Assembly (NCBI RefSeq): GCF_000819865.1
Contig: NZ_CDDF01000001.1
Location: forward strand, 471,981 to 535,980
Length of the DNA stretch: 64,000 bases
Direction of reading: 5' to 3'
DNA from: Aeromonas eucrenophila
Lineage (GTDB): Bacteria > Pseudomonadota > Gammaproteobacteria > Enterobacterales > Aeromonadaceae
In this document: piece after piece, positions 8,295 through 17,024 of the stretch
How the letters are laid out: every line of letters starts with the position of its first letter
How positions within the stretch are numbered: the first letter of the stretch is position 1
Made by a program: the position numbers and the translations under genes
Notes under the pieces: model-generated
The model's database searches: none
Seen by the model: the letters and a program-made list of their open reading frames with translations, nothing else
Told to the model about the DNA's origin: nothing

Positions 8295-9452
8295 TTACTC
8301 CAGCGACAAACCGGGATCCGCCAGCAGGCGGCGGGCGATGATCAGCCTCATCACTTCGTTGGTGCCTTCCAGGATACGGTGTACCCGGGTGTCGCGCAGG
8401 TAGCGCTCCAGCGGGTATTCGCGGATATAACCATAGCCGCCAAAGAGTTGCAGAGCCTCGTCACAGATCTTGTAGCCCACATCGGTAGCCAGCCGCTTGG
8501 CCATGGCGCACCAGGCGCTCTTGTCCGGGCTGCCCCTGTCCAGCTTGTCGGCAGCCTGGCGCACCAGCAGTCTGGCGGCGGCGAGCTCGGTGGCCATGTC
8601 CGCCAACCTGAACTGCACGCTCTGGAATTCGCTGATCGGGCGACCAAATTGCTGGCGCTGCTGCACGTGGGCCAGGGCATCGTTCAGCGCCTGCTGAGCC
8701 GTCCCCACCGAGCAGCTGGCAATATTGATGCGCCCGCCATCCAGCGCCTGCATGGCAAATTTGAAGCCCTCCCCCTCCTCACCCAGCCGGTAGCGGGCGG
8801 GAATGCGCACGGCGCTGAAATTCACCTCACGGGTCGGCTGGCTGTTCCAGCCCATCTTCTCCTCGGCCTTGCCATAGCTCACCCCCGGCGTCTCGGCCGG
8901 CACCATAAAGGCGGAAATCCCCTTGGCCCCCTCGCCGCCGGTGCGGGCCATCACCACCAGTACCTGGGTGCTGCCCGCCCCGGAGATGAACACCTTGCTG
9001 CCGTCGATAAGATAATCCTCCCCGTCCCGCAACGCGCGGGTCTTGAGGGCCGCCGCGTCCGAGCCGGCCCCCGGCTCGGTGAGGCAATAAGAGCCGAGCA
9101 ACTCGCCGCTGGCGAGCCTTGGCACCCACTCCTTGGCAACGTCTTCCGGCAGCCAGGTGCCCAGCATCCAGCTCACCATGTTGTGGATGGTCAGGTAAGC
9201 CGTGGTGGAGGTGCAACCCATGGACAGGCGCTCGAAGATCAGGCTGGCATCCAGCCTCGGCAGGGCCAGACCACCGTACTGCTCCGGGGTATAAAGGCCA
9301 CAGAAGCCGAGCGCCGCCGCCTGCTTGATGGTGGGGATGGGGAACTCGTGCTCCCTGTCCCAGCGGGCGGCATGGGGTTTGAGCGCCTCGTCGGCGAAGG
9401 CGCTGGCGGCTTCGACGTAGGCCAGCTGATCCAAGGTCAAAGTAAAATCCAT
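8295..9452 (-). CDS. Acyl-CoA dehydrogenase, probably isobutyryl-CoA dehydrogenase
   Basis: A 385-residue FAD enzyme of the short/branched-chain acyl-CoA dehydrogenase family. It shows YCLTEPGAGSDAAALKTRA (FAD/substrate loop), the middle beta-domain and the C-terminal QLFGGYGYIREYPLERYLRD, with the catalytic base Glu362 in ILEGTNEVMR as in short-chain members. In the valine pathway it would turn isobutyryl-CoA into methacrylyl-CoA, passing electrons to electron-transfer flavoprotein. Gene order (after mmsA, before the hydratase) supports this; the exact acyl chain cannot be read from sequence. Its 3' end is duplicated downstream. Confidence 0.9.
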   Translation of the reverse strand: MDFTLTLDQLAYVEAASAFADEALKPHAARWDREHEFPIPTIKQAAALGFCGLYTPEQYGGLALPRLDASLIFERLSMGCTSTTAYLTIHNMVSWMLGTWLPEDVAKEWVPRLASGELLGSYCLTEPGAGSDAAALKTRALRDGEDYLIDGSKVFISGAGSTQVLVVMARTGGEGAKGISAFMVPAETPGVSYGKAEEKMGWNSQPTREVNFSAVRIPARYRLGEEGEGFKFAMQALDGGRINIASCSVGTAQQALNDALAHVQQRQQFGRPISEFQSVQFRLADMATELAAARLLVRQAADKLDRGSPDKSAWCAMAKRLATDVGYKICDEALQLFGGYGYIREYPLERYLRDTRVHRILEGTNEVMRLIIARRLLADPGLSLE

Positions 9453-9481
9453 CTTGTTCGCTTCCTCGTTATCTCGATTGC

Positions 9482-9534
9482 TTATCTCTGGATGATCATG
9501 GTGAGCGCCGAGGGGAACGACCCCGGCGCAGCAT
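9482..9534 (-). repeat. Possible short second copy of the mmsA 3' end
   Basis: In the minus direction after the mmsA stop codon (9535-9537) the DNA can be read as PGSFPSALTMIIQR with a TAA at 9482-9484, compared with [13 protein letters not shown] and TGA at the end of mmsA. The match is short, and the copy is not in the frame of the gene. It is listed because two other genes of the operon show the same arrangement much more clearly. Confidence 0.4.
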
Positions 9535-11046
9535 TCAACGCAGGTGGATGGTCATATTGGGGCCGGTGGGGATGTCCTCGTCGAACCAGCGCTCGGTCAC
9601 CGTCTTGGTCTCGGTGTAGAAGCGCACCGCCTGCTTGCCGTAGGCGTGCAGATCCCCGTAGAAGGAGCCACGCCAGCCGGTGAAGGAGAAGAACGGCAGC
9701 GGTACCGGGATGGGCACGTTGATCCCCACCTGGCCCACCGCCACCTCGTGACGGAACTTGCGGGCCGCGGCGCCGCAGCCGGTGAAGATGGAGGTGCCGT
9801 TGCCATAGGGGTTGTTGTTGATGAGGGTCAGCGCCTCGTCCAGGCTCTCCACCTCGAGACAGGCGAGCACGGGGCCGAAGATCTCCTCCTTATAGATGCG
9901 CATCTCGGGGGTCACGCCGCGAAACAGGGTGGGCCCCACCCAGTTGCCCACCGGGTAGCCGGGCACGTCGCAGAAGCGGCCATCCAGCAGGCACTCGGCC
10001 CCTTCCTTGATGCCCGCTTCGATGAGACCTTCTACCCTGACTTTCGCCTCCGGGCTGATAAGAGGGCCATAGGCGGCCTCTGGATCATGCCAGATCCCCG
10101 GTTTCACCTTGGCAAACTCGGCGGCGAGCGCCGGGATCCACTCCCGTGCGCTGCCCACGAACACCGCCACGCTGATGGCCATGCAGCGCTGGCCGGCGGC
10201 GCCGACCCCGGCCCCCACCAGGTTGCTCAGCACCTGGCTCTTGTTGGCGTCCGGCATGATCACCATGTGGTTCTTGGCACCGACGAAACACTGGGCCCGC
10301 TTGAGGTGTTCGGTGGCGGTGCGATAGACGTGGGCACCGACCCGGGCCGAGCCCACGAAGCTGACCGCCTTCACATCCGGATGGGTGAGCAGCCCATCTA
10401 CTTGCTCGGCGCCGCCGTGCACCACCGAGAGGATGCCTTTGGGCGCCCCCGCCTCGGCGAACAGCTCCGCCAGTCGCATGGGGGTAAGGGGATCCTGCTC
10501 GGAGGGTTTGAGCACGAAGCCGTTGCCGCAGGCCACCGCCAGCGGAAACATCCAGAGCGGGATCATGGCCGGGAAGTTGAACGGTGTGATGCCGACGCAG
10601 ACCCCCAGCGGCTGCACCCAGGAGTGGCCATCGACCCGGCGCGCCACGTTGCCCATGGTCTCCCCCAGGGTTTGGCTCGCGATGGCGCAGGCCTGCTCCA
10701 CCACCTCGATGCCGCGCCACACGTCACCCTTGGCATCCGCCAGATTCTTGCCGGTCTCCTGAGCCAGCAGGGTCGCCAGTTCGTCGTGATGCACCTTCAG
10801 CAGATGCTGGTAGTTGAACATGACCCGAGCCCGCTCCGGGGCCGGCACCTCCCGCCACAGCAGATAGGCGTCGTGAGCGGTGCGCACCGCATGCTCGATC
10901 TCGGCCGATGTCGCCCTCGGCACCCGCGCTAGCAGGCTCTGATCCGCCGGGTTGGTCACCTCGATCCACTGCTCGCTCACGGACGGACAGGCCTCGCCGC
11001 CGATATACAGCGGCAGATCCCCGTACTGGGTGTGGTGCTGACTCAT
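9535..11046 (-). CDS. mmsA: Methylmalonate-semialdehyde dehydrogenase (CoA-acylating)
   Basis: A 503-residue aldehyde dehydrogenase that converts methylmalonate semialdehyde, NAD and CoA to propionyl-CoA and CO2. Family features are the [20 protein letters not shown] stretch (about 151-170), [10 protein letters not shown] (177-186) and the catalytic Cys288 in [15 protein letters not shown], which is the MmsA version of the active site. The ATG at 11046 has a GGGGAGATCAGC-type ribosome site. It heads the leftward valine operon, facing the liu operon across a 283-base divergent regulatory region. Confidence 0.95.
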   Translation of the reverse strand: MSQHHTQYGDLPLYIGGEACPSVSEQWIEVTNPADQSLLARVPRATSAEIEHAVRTAHDAYLLWREVPAPERARVMFNYQHLLKVHHDELATLLAQETGKNLADAKGDVWRGIEVVEQACAIASQTLGETMGNVARRVDGHSWVQPLGVCVGITPFNFPAMIPLWMFPLAVACGNGFVLKPSEQDPLTPMRLAELFAEAGAPKGILSVVHGGAEQVDGLLTHPDVKAVSFVGSARVGAHVYRTATEHLKRAQCFVGAKNHMVIMPDANKSQVLSNLVGAGVGAAGQRCMAISVAVFVGSAREWIPALAAEFAKVKPGIWHDPEAAYGPLISPEAKVRVEGLIEAGIKEGAECLLDGRFCDVPGYPVGNWVGPTLFRGVTPEMRIYKEEIFGPVLACLEVESLDEALTLINNNPYGNGTSIFTGCGAAARKFRHEVAVGQVGINVPIPVPLPFFSFTGWRGSFYGDLHAYGKQAVRFYTETKTVTERWFDEDIPTGPNMTIHLR

Positions 11047-11329
11047 GCTGATCTCCCCTTTGCTCTTGTCTCTGTGCTTATCCCGGCCTTATCACCGAGC
11101 CCGGGTTGCGGGCCGCCATTGCGGTTGCCGTAGCTGGTCATCTTGCCCGCGCCTCGAGGCCGACCACGCCGAGATGCCCCTTGCAGTCACCCGTCAACGC
11201 ATTTACCTTAGACTAACAATTCATTTACGTTTACGCTAACGTAAACTTGCTTCATGAGTGGACTGACCCCTTTTCCCTTGTGCGGGACAGTCGAACCTCC
11301 GAGCACAACCCTACATAAGGAGAGCAAGG
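11047..11329. promoter_or_regulatory. Divergent regulatory region between mmsA and liuA
   Basis: This 283-base region must hold the promoters of both branched-chain catabolic operons. The only strong element recognised is the palindrome at 11229-11246, near liuA. The half next to mmsA (11047-11220) shows no comparable palindrome and no gene. Confidence 0.6.
11229..11246. promoter_or_regulatory. Candidate LiuR operator
   Basis: GTTTACG and CGTAAAC are perfect inverted repeats separated by CTAA. The site lies about 85 bases before the liuA ATG. MerR-family regulators bind such palindromes between promoter elements, and the liuR gene ends this same operon, so autoregulation of liuABCDE-liuR through this site is the natural reading. 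Assignment to LiuR is inference. Confidence 0.65.
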
Positions 11330-12478
11330 ATGCATGCCCTGATGGATGAGACCCTCCAGGCCCTGACTGAGCAGGTCGAGGCCTTCTGCCAGAAAGTGAT
11401 AGCGCCCCGCGCCGAGGAGATAGACAGGAGCAACGCCTTCCCCCGCGACCTCTGGCCCAAGATGGGTGAGCTGGGCTTGCACGGCATCACGGTGGCGGAA
11501 GCCTATGATGGGGTGAGCCTCGGTTACCTCGCCCACGTGCTGGTGATGGAGCAGATAAGCCGCGCCAGCGCCTCGGTCGGCCTCTCCTACGGCGCCCATT
11601 CCAACCTCTGCATCAACCAGATCCACCGTCACGGCACCCCTGATCAGAAGGCTCGTTACCTGCCTGATCTCGTCAGCGGCAAGCACGTGGGAGCGCTCGC
11701 CATGAGCGAGCCCGGTGCGGGTTCAGACGTGGTCGCCATGCGCCTGACGGCGGAAGACAGGGGCGATCACTTCCTGTTCAATGGCAACAAGATGTGGATC
11801 ACCAACGGTCCGGATGCGGACACCTTCGTGATCTATGCCAAGACGGATCCCAAGGCGGGCGCAAAGGGCATCTCCGCCTTTATCGTCGAGGCGGGCACCC
11901 CGGGATTCACCACAGCCCAGAAGCTCGACAAGCTCGGCATGCGCGGCTCCAGCACCTGCGAGCTGGTATTTGACGATTGCAAGGTGCCCAAAGAGAACCT
12001 GCTCGGCCCCCTGCACGGCGGGGTCAAGGTGCTGATGAGCGGGCTGGATTACGAACGCATCGTACTGGCGGCGGGGCCGCTCGGCATCATGCAGGCTTGC
12101 ATGGACGTGGTGTTGCCCTATGTGCGCGAGCGCAAGCAGTTCGGCCAGGCCATCGGTGAGTTTCAGCTGGTGCAGGGCAAGCTCGCGGACATGTATACCC
12201 GCCTCGCCAGCAGCCGCGCCCTGGTCTATTCGGTGGCCGCGGCCTGCGATCGGGACCATACCAGCCGCAAGGATTGCGCCGCCGCCATCCTGTTTGCCGC
12301 CGAAAATGCCACCCAGATGGCCCTCGATGCCATCCAGCTGCTGGGGGGCAACGGTTATATCAACGACTACCCCACCGGCCGCCTGCTGCGAGACGCCAAG
12401 CTCTACGAAATCGGGGCCGGCACCTCGGAGATCCGTCGCTGGCTCATCGGCCGCGAACTGATGGGAGAGAACACATGA
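11330..12478 (+). CDS. liuA: Isovaleryl-CoA dehydrogenase
   Basis: A 382-residue FAD-dependent acyl-CoA dehydrogenase that oxidises isovaleryl-CoA to 3-methylcrotonyl-CoA in leucine breakdown. The catalytic base Glu242 lies in [17 protein letters not shown], the position special to isovaleryl-CoA (and long-chain) dehydrogenases, not at the usual C-terminal site. Also visible are [14 protein letters not shown] (124-137) and [20 protein letters not shown] near the C-terminus. AAGGAGAG precedes the ATG at 11330. It opens the liu operon behind the LiuR-type palindrome. Confidence 0.95.
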   Translation: MHALMDETLQALTEQVEAFCQKVIAPRAEEIDRSNAFPRDLWPKMGELGLHGITVAEAYDGVSLGYLAHVLVMEQISRASASVGLSYGAHSNLCINQIHRHGTPDQKARYLPDLVSGKHVGALAMSEPGAGSDVVAMRLTAEDRGDHFLFNGNKMWITNGPDADTFVIYAKTDPKAGAKGISAFIVEAGTPGFTTAQKLDKLGMRGSSTCELVFDDCKVPKENLLGPLHGGVKVLMSGLDYERIVLAAGPLGIMQACMDVVLPYVRERKQFGQAIGEFQLVQGKLADMYTRLASSRALVYSVAAACDRDHTSRKDCAAAILFAAENATQMALDAIQLLGGNGYINDYPTGRLLRDAKLYEIGAGTSEIRRWLIGRELMGENT

Positions 12479-12534
12479 GCCGCCTGCTTTCATCCGAACT
12501 CGGCAGCAAGGCAGCTGCGGGAGCAAGCGCATGA
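12475..12534 (+). CDS. 19-residue bridging ORF between liuA and liuB
   Basis: ATG at 12475 overlaps the liuA TGA (ATGA) and the ORF's own TGA at 12532-12534 overlaps the liuB ATG at 12531 (ATGA). The peptide would be [19 protein letters not shown], with no recognisable family. It may only hand ribosomes from liuA to liuB; it may also be chance. liuB has its own GGGAG site, so coupling is not strictly needed. Confidence 0.35.
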   Translation: MSRLLSSELGSKAAAGASA

Positions 12535-14177
12535 GCCAGATACACGCGCGTATTCACTCTCGCCTCGACACCGCAAGCCCGGAGTTTGTGGCCAACAAGG
12601 CCGCCATGCAGGCGTTGGTCAGCGATCTCAATGCCCGCCTCGACGAGATTGCCCAGGGCGGCGGCGTGGCCAACAACGCCCGCCATCAGTCCCGTGGCAA
12701 GCTGCTGCCCCGCGAGCGCATCGATCAGTTGCTGGACCCCGGATCCCCCTTCCTCGAGCTCTCCGCCCTGGCGGCCTGGCAGGTCTATGACGATCTTGTA
12801 CCCGCTGCGGGCATCATCACCGGGCTGGGCCAAATCGCGGGTCGGCTCTGCCTGCTGGTGGTGAACGATGCCACCGTCAAGGGGGGCACCTATTACCCCC
12901 TCACGGTGAAGAAGCACCTGCGGGCCCAGGCCATCGCCGAGCGGCTGCGGCTGCCCTGCCTCTATCTGGTGGATTCTGGCGGCGCCTTCCTGCCCATGCA
13001 GGACGAGGTGTTTCCCGACCGGGAGCACTTTGGCCGCATCTTCTACAACCAGGCCCGCATGTCGGCCCAGGGCATACCCCAGCTCGCCGTGGTAATGGGC
13101 CTGTGCACCGCCGGCGGCGCCTATGTGCCCGCCATGGCGGACGAGTCCATCATGGTCAAGAACCAGGCCACCATCTTCCTGGCGGGCCCACCCCTGGTCA
13201 AAGCCGCCACCGGTGAGGAGATCAGCGCCGAGGCCCTGGGTGGCTCCGAGGTACACTGCGCCCACTCCGGGGTGGCGGATCATATGGCGCGGGACGATGC
13301 CCATGCGCTCACCATCGCCCGCACATTAGTCAGCAACTTGGGGGACAGCCATGCGGGTGAAAACAATATTCCGACGTCGGGTTCCACTTCCCGCTCACCA
13401 ACCTATGACGAGCCCCTCTACCCCATAGGCGAGATCTATGGTCTGGTGGGCACCAGCCTCAAGCGCCCCTATGACGCCCGAGAGCTGATCGCCCGCCTGG
13501 TCGATGGCTCCGAGTTTGACGAATTCAAGGCGCTGTTCGGCACCACGTTGGTGACCGGCTTTGCCCGGATCCAAGGCATGCCCGTGGGGATCCTCGCCAA
13601 CAACGGGGTACTGCACAGCGACAGCGCCCAGAAGGGGGCTCACTTCATCCAGCTCTGCAACAAGCGCGCTATTCCCCTGCTGTTCCTGCAGAACATCACC
13701 GGCTTTATGGTGGGAAGCCAAGCCGAGCGAGAAGGCATCGCCAAGCACGGCGCCAAGCTGGTCACCGCCGTCGCCTGCAGCCGGGTGCCCAAGATCACCC
13801 TGATCGTCGGCGGCAGCTTCGGCGCCGGCAACTACGGCATGTGCGGCCGCGCCTATGAGCCCGACTTCCTGTTCAGCTGGCCCAACAGCCGCATCTCGGT
13901 GATGGGGGGCGAGCAGGCCGCCGGCGTGCTGGTGCAGGTGCGCCGGGACAAGCTGGCGGCCGAGGGCAAGATTTTGAGCGAGCAGGAGGCGGAGGCCATC
14001 CGCACTCCGGTGATCGCGACCTTTGAACAGCAGGGCCACCCCTACTACGCCAGTGCCAGGCTGTGGGACGACGGCGTCATCGATCCCGCCCAGAGCCGCA
14101 CCGTGCTGGCGCTAGCGCTGGCCGCCTGCCGGGGCGCCGATATCGGCCCGGAACAATACGGCATCTTCCGGATGTAA
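12531..14177 (+). CDS. liuB: Methylcrotonyl-CoA carboxylase, carboxyltransferase subunit
   Basis: A 548-residue carboxyltransferase (beta subunit) of biotin-dependent acyl-CoA carboxylases. It moves the carboxyl group from carboxybiotin on LiuD to 3-methylcrotonyl-CoA, giving 3-methylglutaconyl-CoA. Both crotonase-like halves are visible: [20 protein letters not shown] and [18 protein letters not shown] in the first, [31 protein letters not shown] and [18 protein letters not shown] in the second. The linker between halves (about residues 267-290) holds a Ser/Thr-rich stretch that looks longer than usual. GGGAG lies eight bases before the ATG. Confidence 0.95.
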   Translation: MSQIHARIHSRLDTASPEFVANKAAMQALVSDLNARLDEIAQGGGVANNARHQSRGKLLPRERIDQLLDPGSPFLELSALAAWQVYDDLVPAAGIITGLGQIAGRLCLLVVNDATVKGGTYYPLTVKKHLRAQAIAERLRLPCLYLVDSGGAFLPMQDEVFPDREHFGRIFYNQARMSAQGIPQLAVVMGLCTAGGAYVPAMADESIMVKNQATIFLAGPPLVKAATGEEISAEALGGSEVHCAHSGVADHMARDDAHALTIARTLVSNLGDSHAGENNIPTSGSTSRSPTYDEPLYPIGEIYGLVGTSLKRPYDARELIARLVDGSEFDEFKALFGTTLVTGFARIQGMPVGILANNGVLHSDSAQKGAHFIQLCNKRAIPLLFLQNITGFMVGSQAEREGIAKHGAKLVTAVACSRVPKITLIVGGSFGAGNYGMCGRAYEPDFLFSWPNSRISVMGGEQAAGVLVQVRRDKLAAEGKILSEQEAEAIRTPVIATFEQQGHPYYASARLWDDGVIDPAQSRTVLALALAACRGADIGPEQYGIFRM

Positions 14178-14187
14178 GGAGTTCAAC

Positions 14188-15036
14188 ATGTCCGATCCCC
14201 TTTTTAGCGATCCTCTTGCCGGATTTCGGCTGGAGCGCCACGGCCCCCTGGCGGAGCTCATCTTGGCACGCCCGGAGCGCCACAACGCGCTGGATGCCAA
14301 CCTCATGCAGGGGCTGCTCGATGGCCTGGAGGAGCTGGTTCAGGGCCACGCCGGCGCCGGTCGCCCCCACGCCCTGCTGCTGCGGGCGGAGGGCACGCAT
14401 TTTTGCGCCGGCGCCGATCTCAACTGGATGCGCAGCCAGGCCCACGCGGATTTCGATCCCAGCTCTTTTGAGAAAAACCGGGAAGACGCCCGGGTGCTGG
14501 CCAGGCTGATGCAGACCCTGGATGAGCTGCCCTTCCCCACCCTCGCCCTGGTGCAGGGGGCAGCCTACGGCGGGGCGCTTGGCCTCATCTGCGCCTGCGA
14601 CATAGTGCTCGCCGCCGACAACGCCCGCTTCTGCCTCTCCGAGGTGAGTCTGGGGCTGGTGCCCGCGGTGATCAGCCCCTACGTGGTGCGCACCATGGGC
14701 ATGCGCCAGGCGCGCCGCTACATGCTGAGCGCCGAGCCGTTTGATGCCATCACCGCCTGTCGGCTCAATGTGGCCCACCTGATGACCAGCCCAACCGAGC
14801 TGCTGACCGAGGGGCGCCTGCTGGCCCTGCGCCTGTGCCGCAACGGCCCCGCCGCGATGAAAGAGACCAAGAGGCTGCTGGCCGCCATCGAGGGCCAGCC
14901 CGTCCACCAATGTGAAGAGAAAACCGTCGATACCATAGCCCGGGTGCGGGTCGGCCTCGAAGCCCAGGAGGGAATGCAGGCCTTCTTCGACAAACGCCCC
15001 CCCGGCTGGCGCCCCCGTTTCAAGGATGAAGCATGA
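14188..15036 (+). CDS. liuC: 3-Methylglutaconyl-CoA hydratase
   Basis: A 282-residue crotonase-family enzyme expected to hydrate 3-methylglutaconyl-CoA to 3-hydroxy-3-methylglutaryl-CoA. Visible are THFCAGADLNWMRS (oxyanion/CoA region), VQGAAYGGALGLICACDIVLA and FCLSEVSLGLVPAVISPYVV, the pattern of this step's hydratases. AAGGAGTTCAAC precedes the ATG. The last four bases overlap the liuD start (ATGA), as expected for a coupled operon. The pathway place is fixed by liuB before it and liuD/liuE after it. Confidence 0.92.
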   Translation: MSDPLFSDPLAGFRLERHGPLAELILARPERHNALDANLMQGLLDGLEELVQGHAGAGRPHALLLRAEGTHFCAGADLNWMRSQAHADFDPSSFEKNREDARVLARLMQTLDELPFPTLALVQGAAYGGALGLICACDIVLAADNARFCLSEVSLGLVPAVISPYVVRTMGMRQARRYMLSAEPFDAITACRLNVAHLMTSPTELLTEGRLLALRLCRNGPAAMKETKRLLAAIEGQPVHQCEEKTVDTIARVRVGLEAQEGMQAFFDKRPPGWRPRFKDEA

Positions 15037-17024
15037 CCATTCACACGCCCATCAAACGCTTGCTGATAGCGAACCGTGGCGAAATCGCCGTGCGGATCAT
15101 CAAGACAGCCCGCCGCCTCGGCATCCACTGCATCGCCCTCTATTCCGATGCCGATGCAAACGCCATGCACGTGCGCGAGGCGGACGAGGCCTGGCATCTC
15201 GGGCCGGCCCCCGCGCGGGAGAGCTACCTCGACGGCGCCAAGGTGCTCGCCATCGCCCGCCAGGCGAGTGTCGATGCCATCCACCCCGGCTACGGTTTTT
15301 TGTCGGAGAACCATGAATTTGCCAGCGCCTGCGAGGCAGAGGGGATCCGCTTTATCGGCCCAAGCGGCGCCGCCATCCTCGCCATGGGAGACAAGTCCGG
15401 CGCCAAGGCCTTGATGCAGGCGGCGGGCGTGCCCGTGCTGCCCGGCTATCACGGGGCAGATCAGCACCCTGAGGTGCTGCGTGATCAGGCACGCCAGACC
15501 GGCTTCCCGCTGCTGATCAAGGCCGCCAGCGGCGGCGGCGGCAAGGGGATGCGCCGGGTCGAGGAGATAGCCGAATTCGATGAGGCCCTGGCCGCGGTCA
15601 AGCGCGAGGCCCTGGCCGCCTTCGGCGATGACCACGTGTTGCTGGAGCGCTACCTGGCCCGTGCCCGTCACGTGGAGGTGCAGATCTTCGCCGACAGCCT
15701 GGGCAACGCCATCTATCTGGGGGATCGCGACTGCTCCTTGCAACGCCGCCACCAGAAGGTGATCGAAGAAGCACCCGCCCCCGACATCCCTGCGCCCCTG
15801 CGCCGCGCCATGGGCGAGGCGGCCGTCGCCGCCGCCAGGGCCATCGACTATCAGGGGGCCGGCACCATAGAGTTTCTGCTGTGCGACGGGGCCTTCTTCT
15901 TCATGGAGATGAACACCCGGCTGCAGGTGGAGCACCCGGTCACCGAGTGCGTCACCGGCCAGGATCTGGTGGCCTGGCAGCTCGCAGTTGCGGAAGGCAA
16001 GCCACTGCCGCTGGCACAAGCAGAAGTGGTGCTGAGCGGCCATGCGGTGGAGGCGCGCCTCTACGCCGAGGACGTAGGAGCCGGTTTCCTGCCCGCCAGC
16101 GGCCCCATCCATTGGCTGCACTGGCCTGCGGGGTTGCGTATCGACACCGGCGTCGCCGCCGGCGATGAGGTCAGCCCCTATTACGACCCCATGATCGCCA
16201 AGCTCATCGCTCACGGTCAGAGCCGCGCCGAGGCCTTCGCCCGCCTCGCCGACGGGCTGGCGGCACTGGAGATTGGCCCTCTGGTCCACAACGGCTCGCT
16301 GTTGCTGCGGCTGTGTCAGGAGCCTGAGGTGCTGGCCATGGACCATCACACCCAGTGGCCCATCCCCACAGAACCGCTGGCCACACCTGAGCTCGCCTGG
16401 CCGCTGGCCGCGCTCTGGCTCGCCAACGGCACCCACCAGCGCCCAGGCTCCTCTCCCTGGCAGCAAGCTCCGGGATTTCGTCTGGGGCAGAGCAGACGCT
16501 GGACGGCGGCGGTGCGGATCGGGGAAGAAGCCAGCGTCATCAGCCTCGACGAGCATCAAGGCCGGCTCGACTGGCAGGAGGAGCAGATCCCCTATGAGCT
16601 GGGCGCCGATCATATCCGCCTGTTGCAGGAGGGGCGCTGGCAGCGCTATCCGGTGCAAAAGAGCGAGGCCGGCACTTTCATCCTGCGGGTGGACGGCCGA
16701 CTCGTGCGCTTCGGCGCAGACGATCAGCTTCATCACCCGACCCATGATCAGGACCACGGCGGCGCCATGCAGGGTGCCCTTGCGCCCATGCACGGCATCG
16801 TGGTGGCGCTGCTGGTCGAAGTGGGCCAACCAGTCAGCAAGGGGCAAGCCCTGCTGGTGCTGGAGGCCATGAAGATGGAGCACAGCCTCAAGGCCGAGCG
16901 GGACGGCATAGTCGACAGCCTGAGTTGCAAGGTGGGAGAACAGGTGAGTCAGGGCAGCGTGCTGGTGCACTTCGCCGACCCGGTCAGCAGCAGCGACGAG
17001 CACAAGGAGGCGAGCGCATCATGA
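15033..17024 (+). CDS. liuD: Methylcrotonyl-CoA carboxylase, biotin-carboxylase subunit
   Basis: A 663-residue alpha subunit joining biotin carboxylase and biotin carboxyl carrier domains. The N-terminus LLIANRGEIAVRIIKTARR, the HPGYGFLSEN segment, the ATP-grasp Gly-rich ASGGGGKGMRRV and the EMNTRLQVEHPVTE motif mark the carboxylase (about 1-450). The carrier domain at the end has LEAMKMEHSL with the biotinylated Lys614. It carboxylates its biotin with ATP and bicarbonate and hands the group to LiuB. Its start overlaps liuC and its stop overlaps liuE by ATGA. Confidence 0.96.
   Translation: MTIHTPIKRLLIANRGEIAVRIIKTARRLGIHCIALYSDADANAMHVREADEAWHLGPAPARESYLDGAKVLAIARQASVDAIHPGYGFLSENHEFASACEAEGIRFIGPSGAAILAMGDKSGAKALMQAAGVPVLPGYHGADQHPEVLRDQARQTGFPLLIKAASGGGGKGMRRVEEIAEFDEALAAVKREALAAFGDDHVLLERYLARARHVEVQIFADSLGNAIYLGDRDCSLQRRHQKVIEEAPAPDIPAPLRRAMGEAAVAAARAIDYQGAGTIEFLLCDGAFFFMEMNTRLQVEHPVTECVTGQDLVAWQLAVAEGKPLPLAQAEVVLSGHAVEARLYAEDVGAGFLPASGPIHWLHWPAGLRIDTGVAAGDEVSPYYDPMIAKLIAHGQSRAEAFARLADGLAALEIGPLVHNGSLLLRLCQEPEVLAMDHHTQWPIPTEPLATPELAWPLAALWLANGTHQRPGSSPWQQAPGFRLGQSRRWTAAVRIGEEASVISLDEHQGRLDWQEEQIPYELGADHIRLLQEGRWQRYPVQKSEAGTFILRVDGRLVRFGADDQLHHPTHDQDHGGAMQGALAPMHGIVVALLVEVGQPVSKGQALLVLEAMKMEHSLKAERDGIVDSLSCKVGEQVSQGSVLVHFADPVSSSDEHKEASAS

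Noticed and set aside
12475-12534. A 3'-end copy of liuA like those in the valine operon
   Set aside because: The encoded peptide does not resemble the liuA C-terminus ([15 protein letters not shown]); it is treated as a bridging ORF instead.
14718-17003. A 761-codon open frame antisense to liuC and liuD
   Set aside because: Strong G/C third-position bias in GC-rich genes leaves antisense frames open; the translation is Gly/Ala/His-rich without family features, while the plus strand has clear domain motifs.
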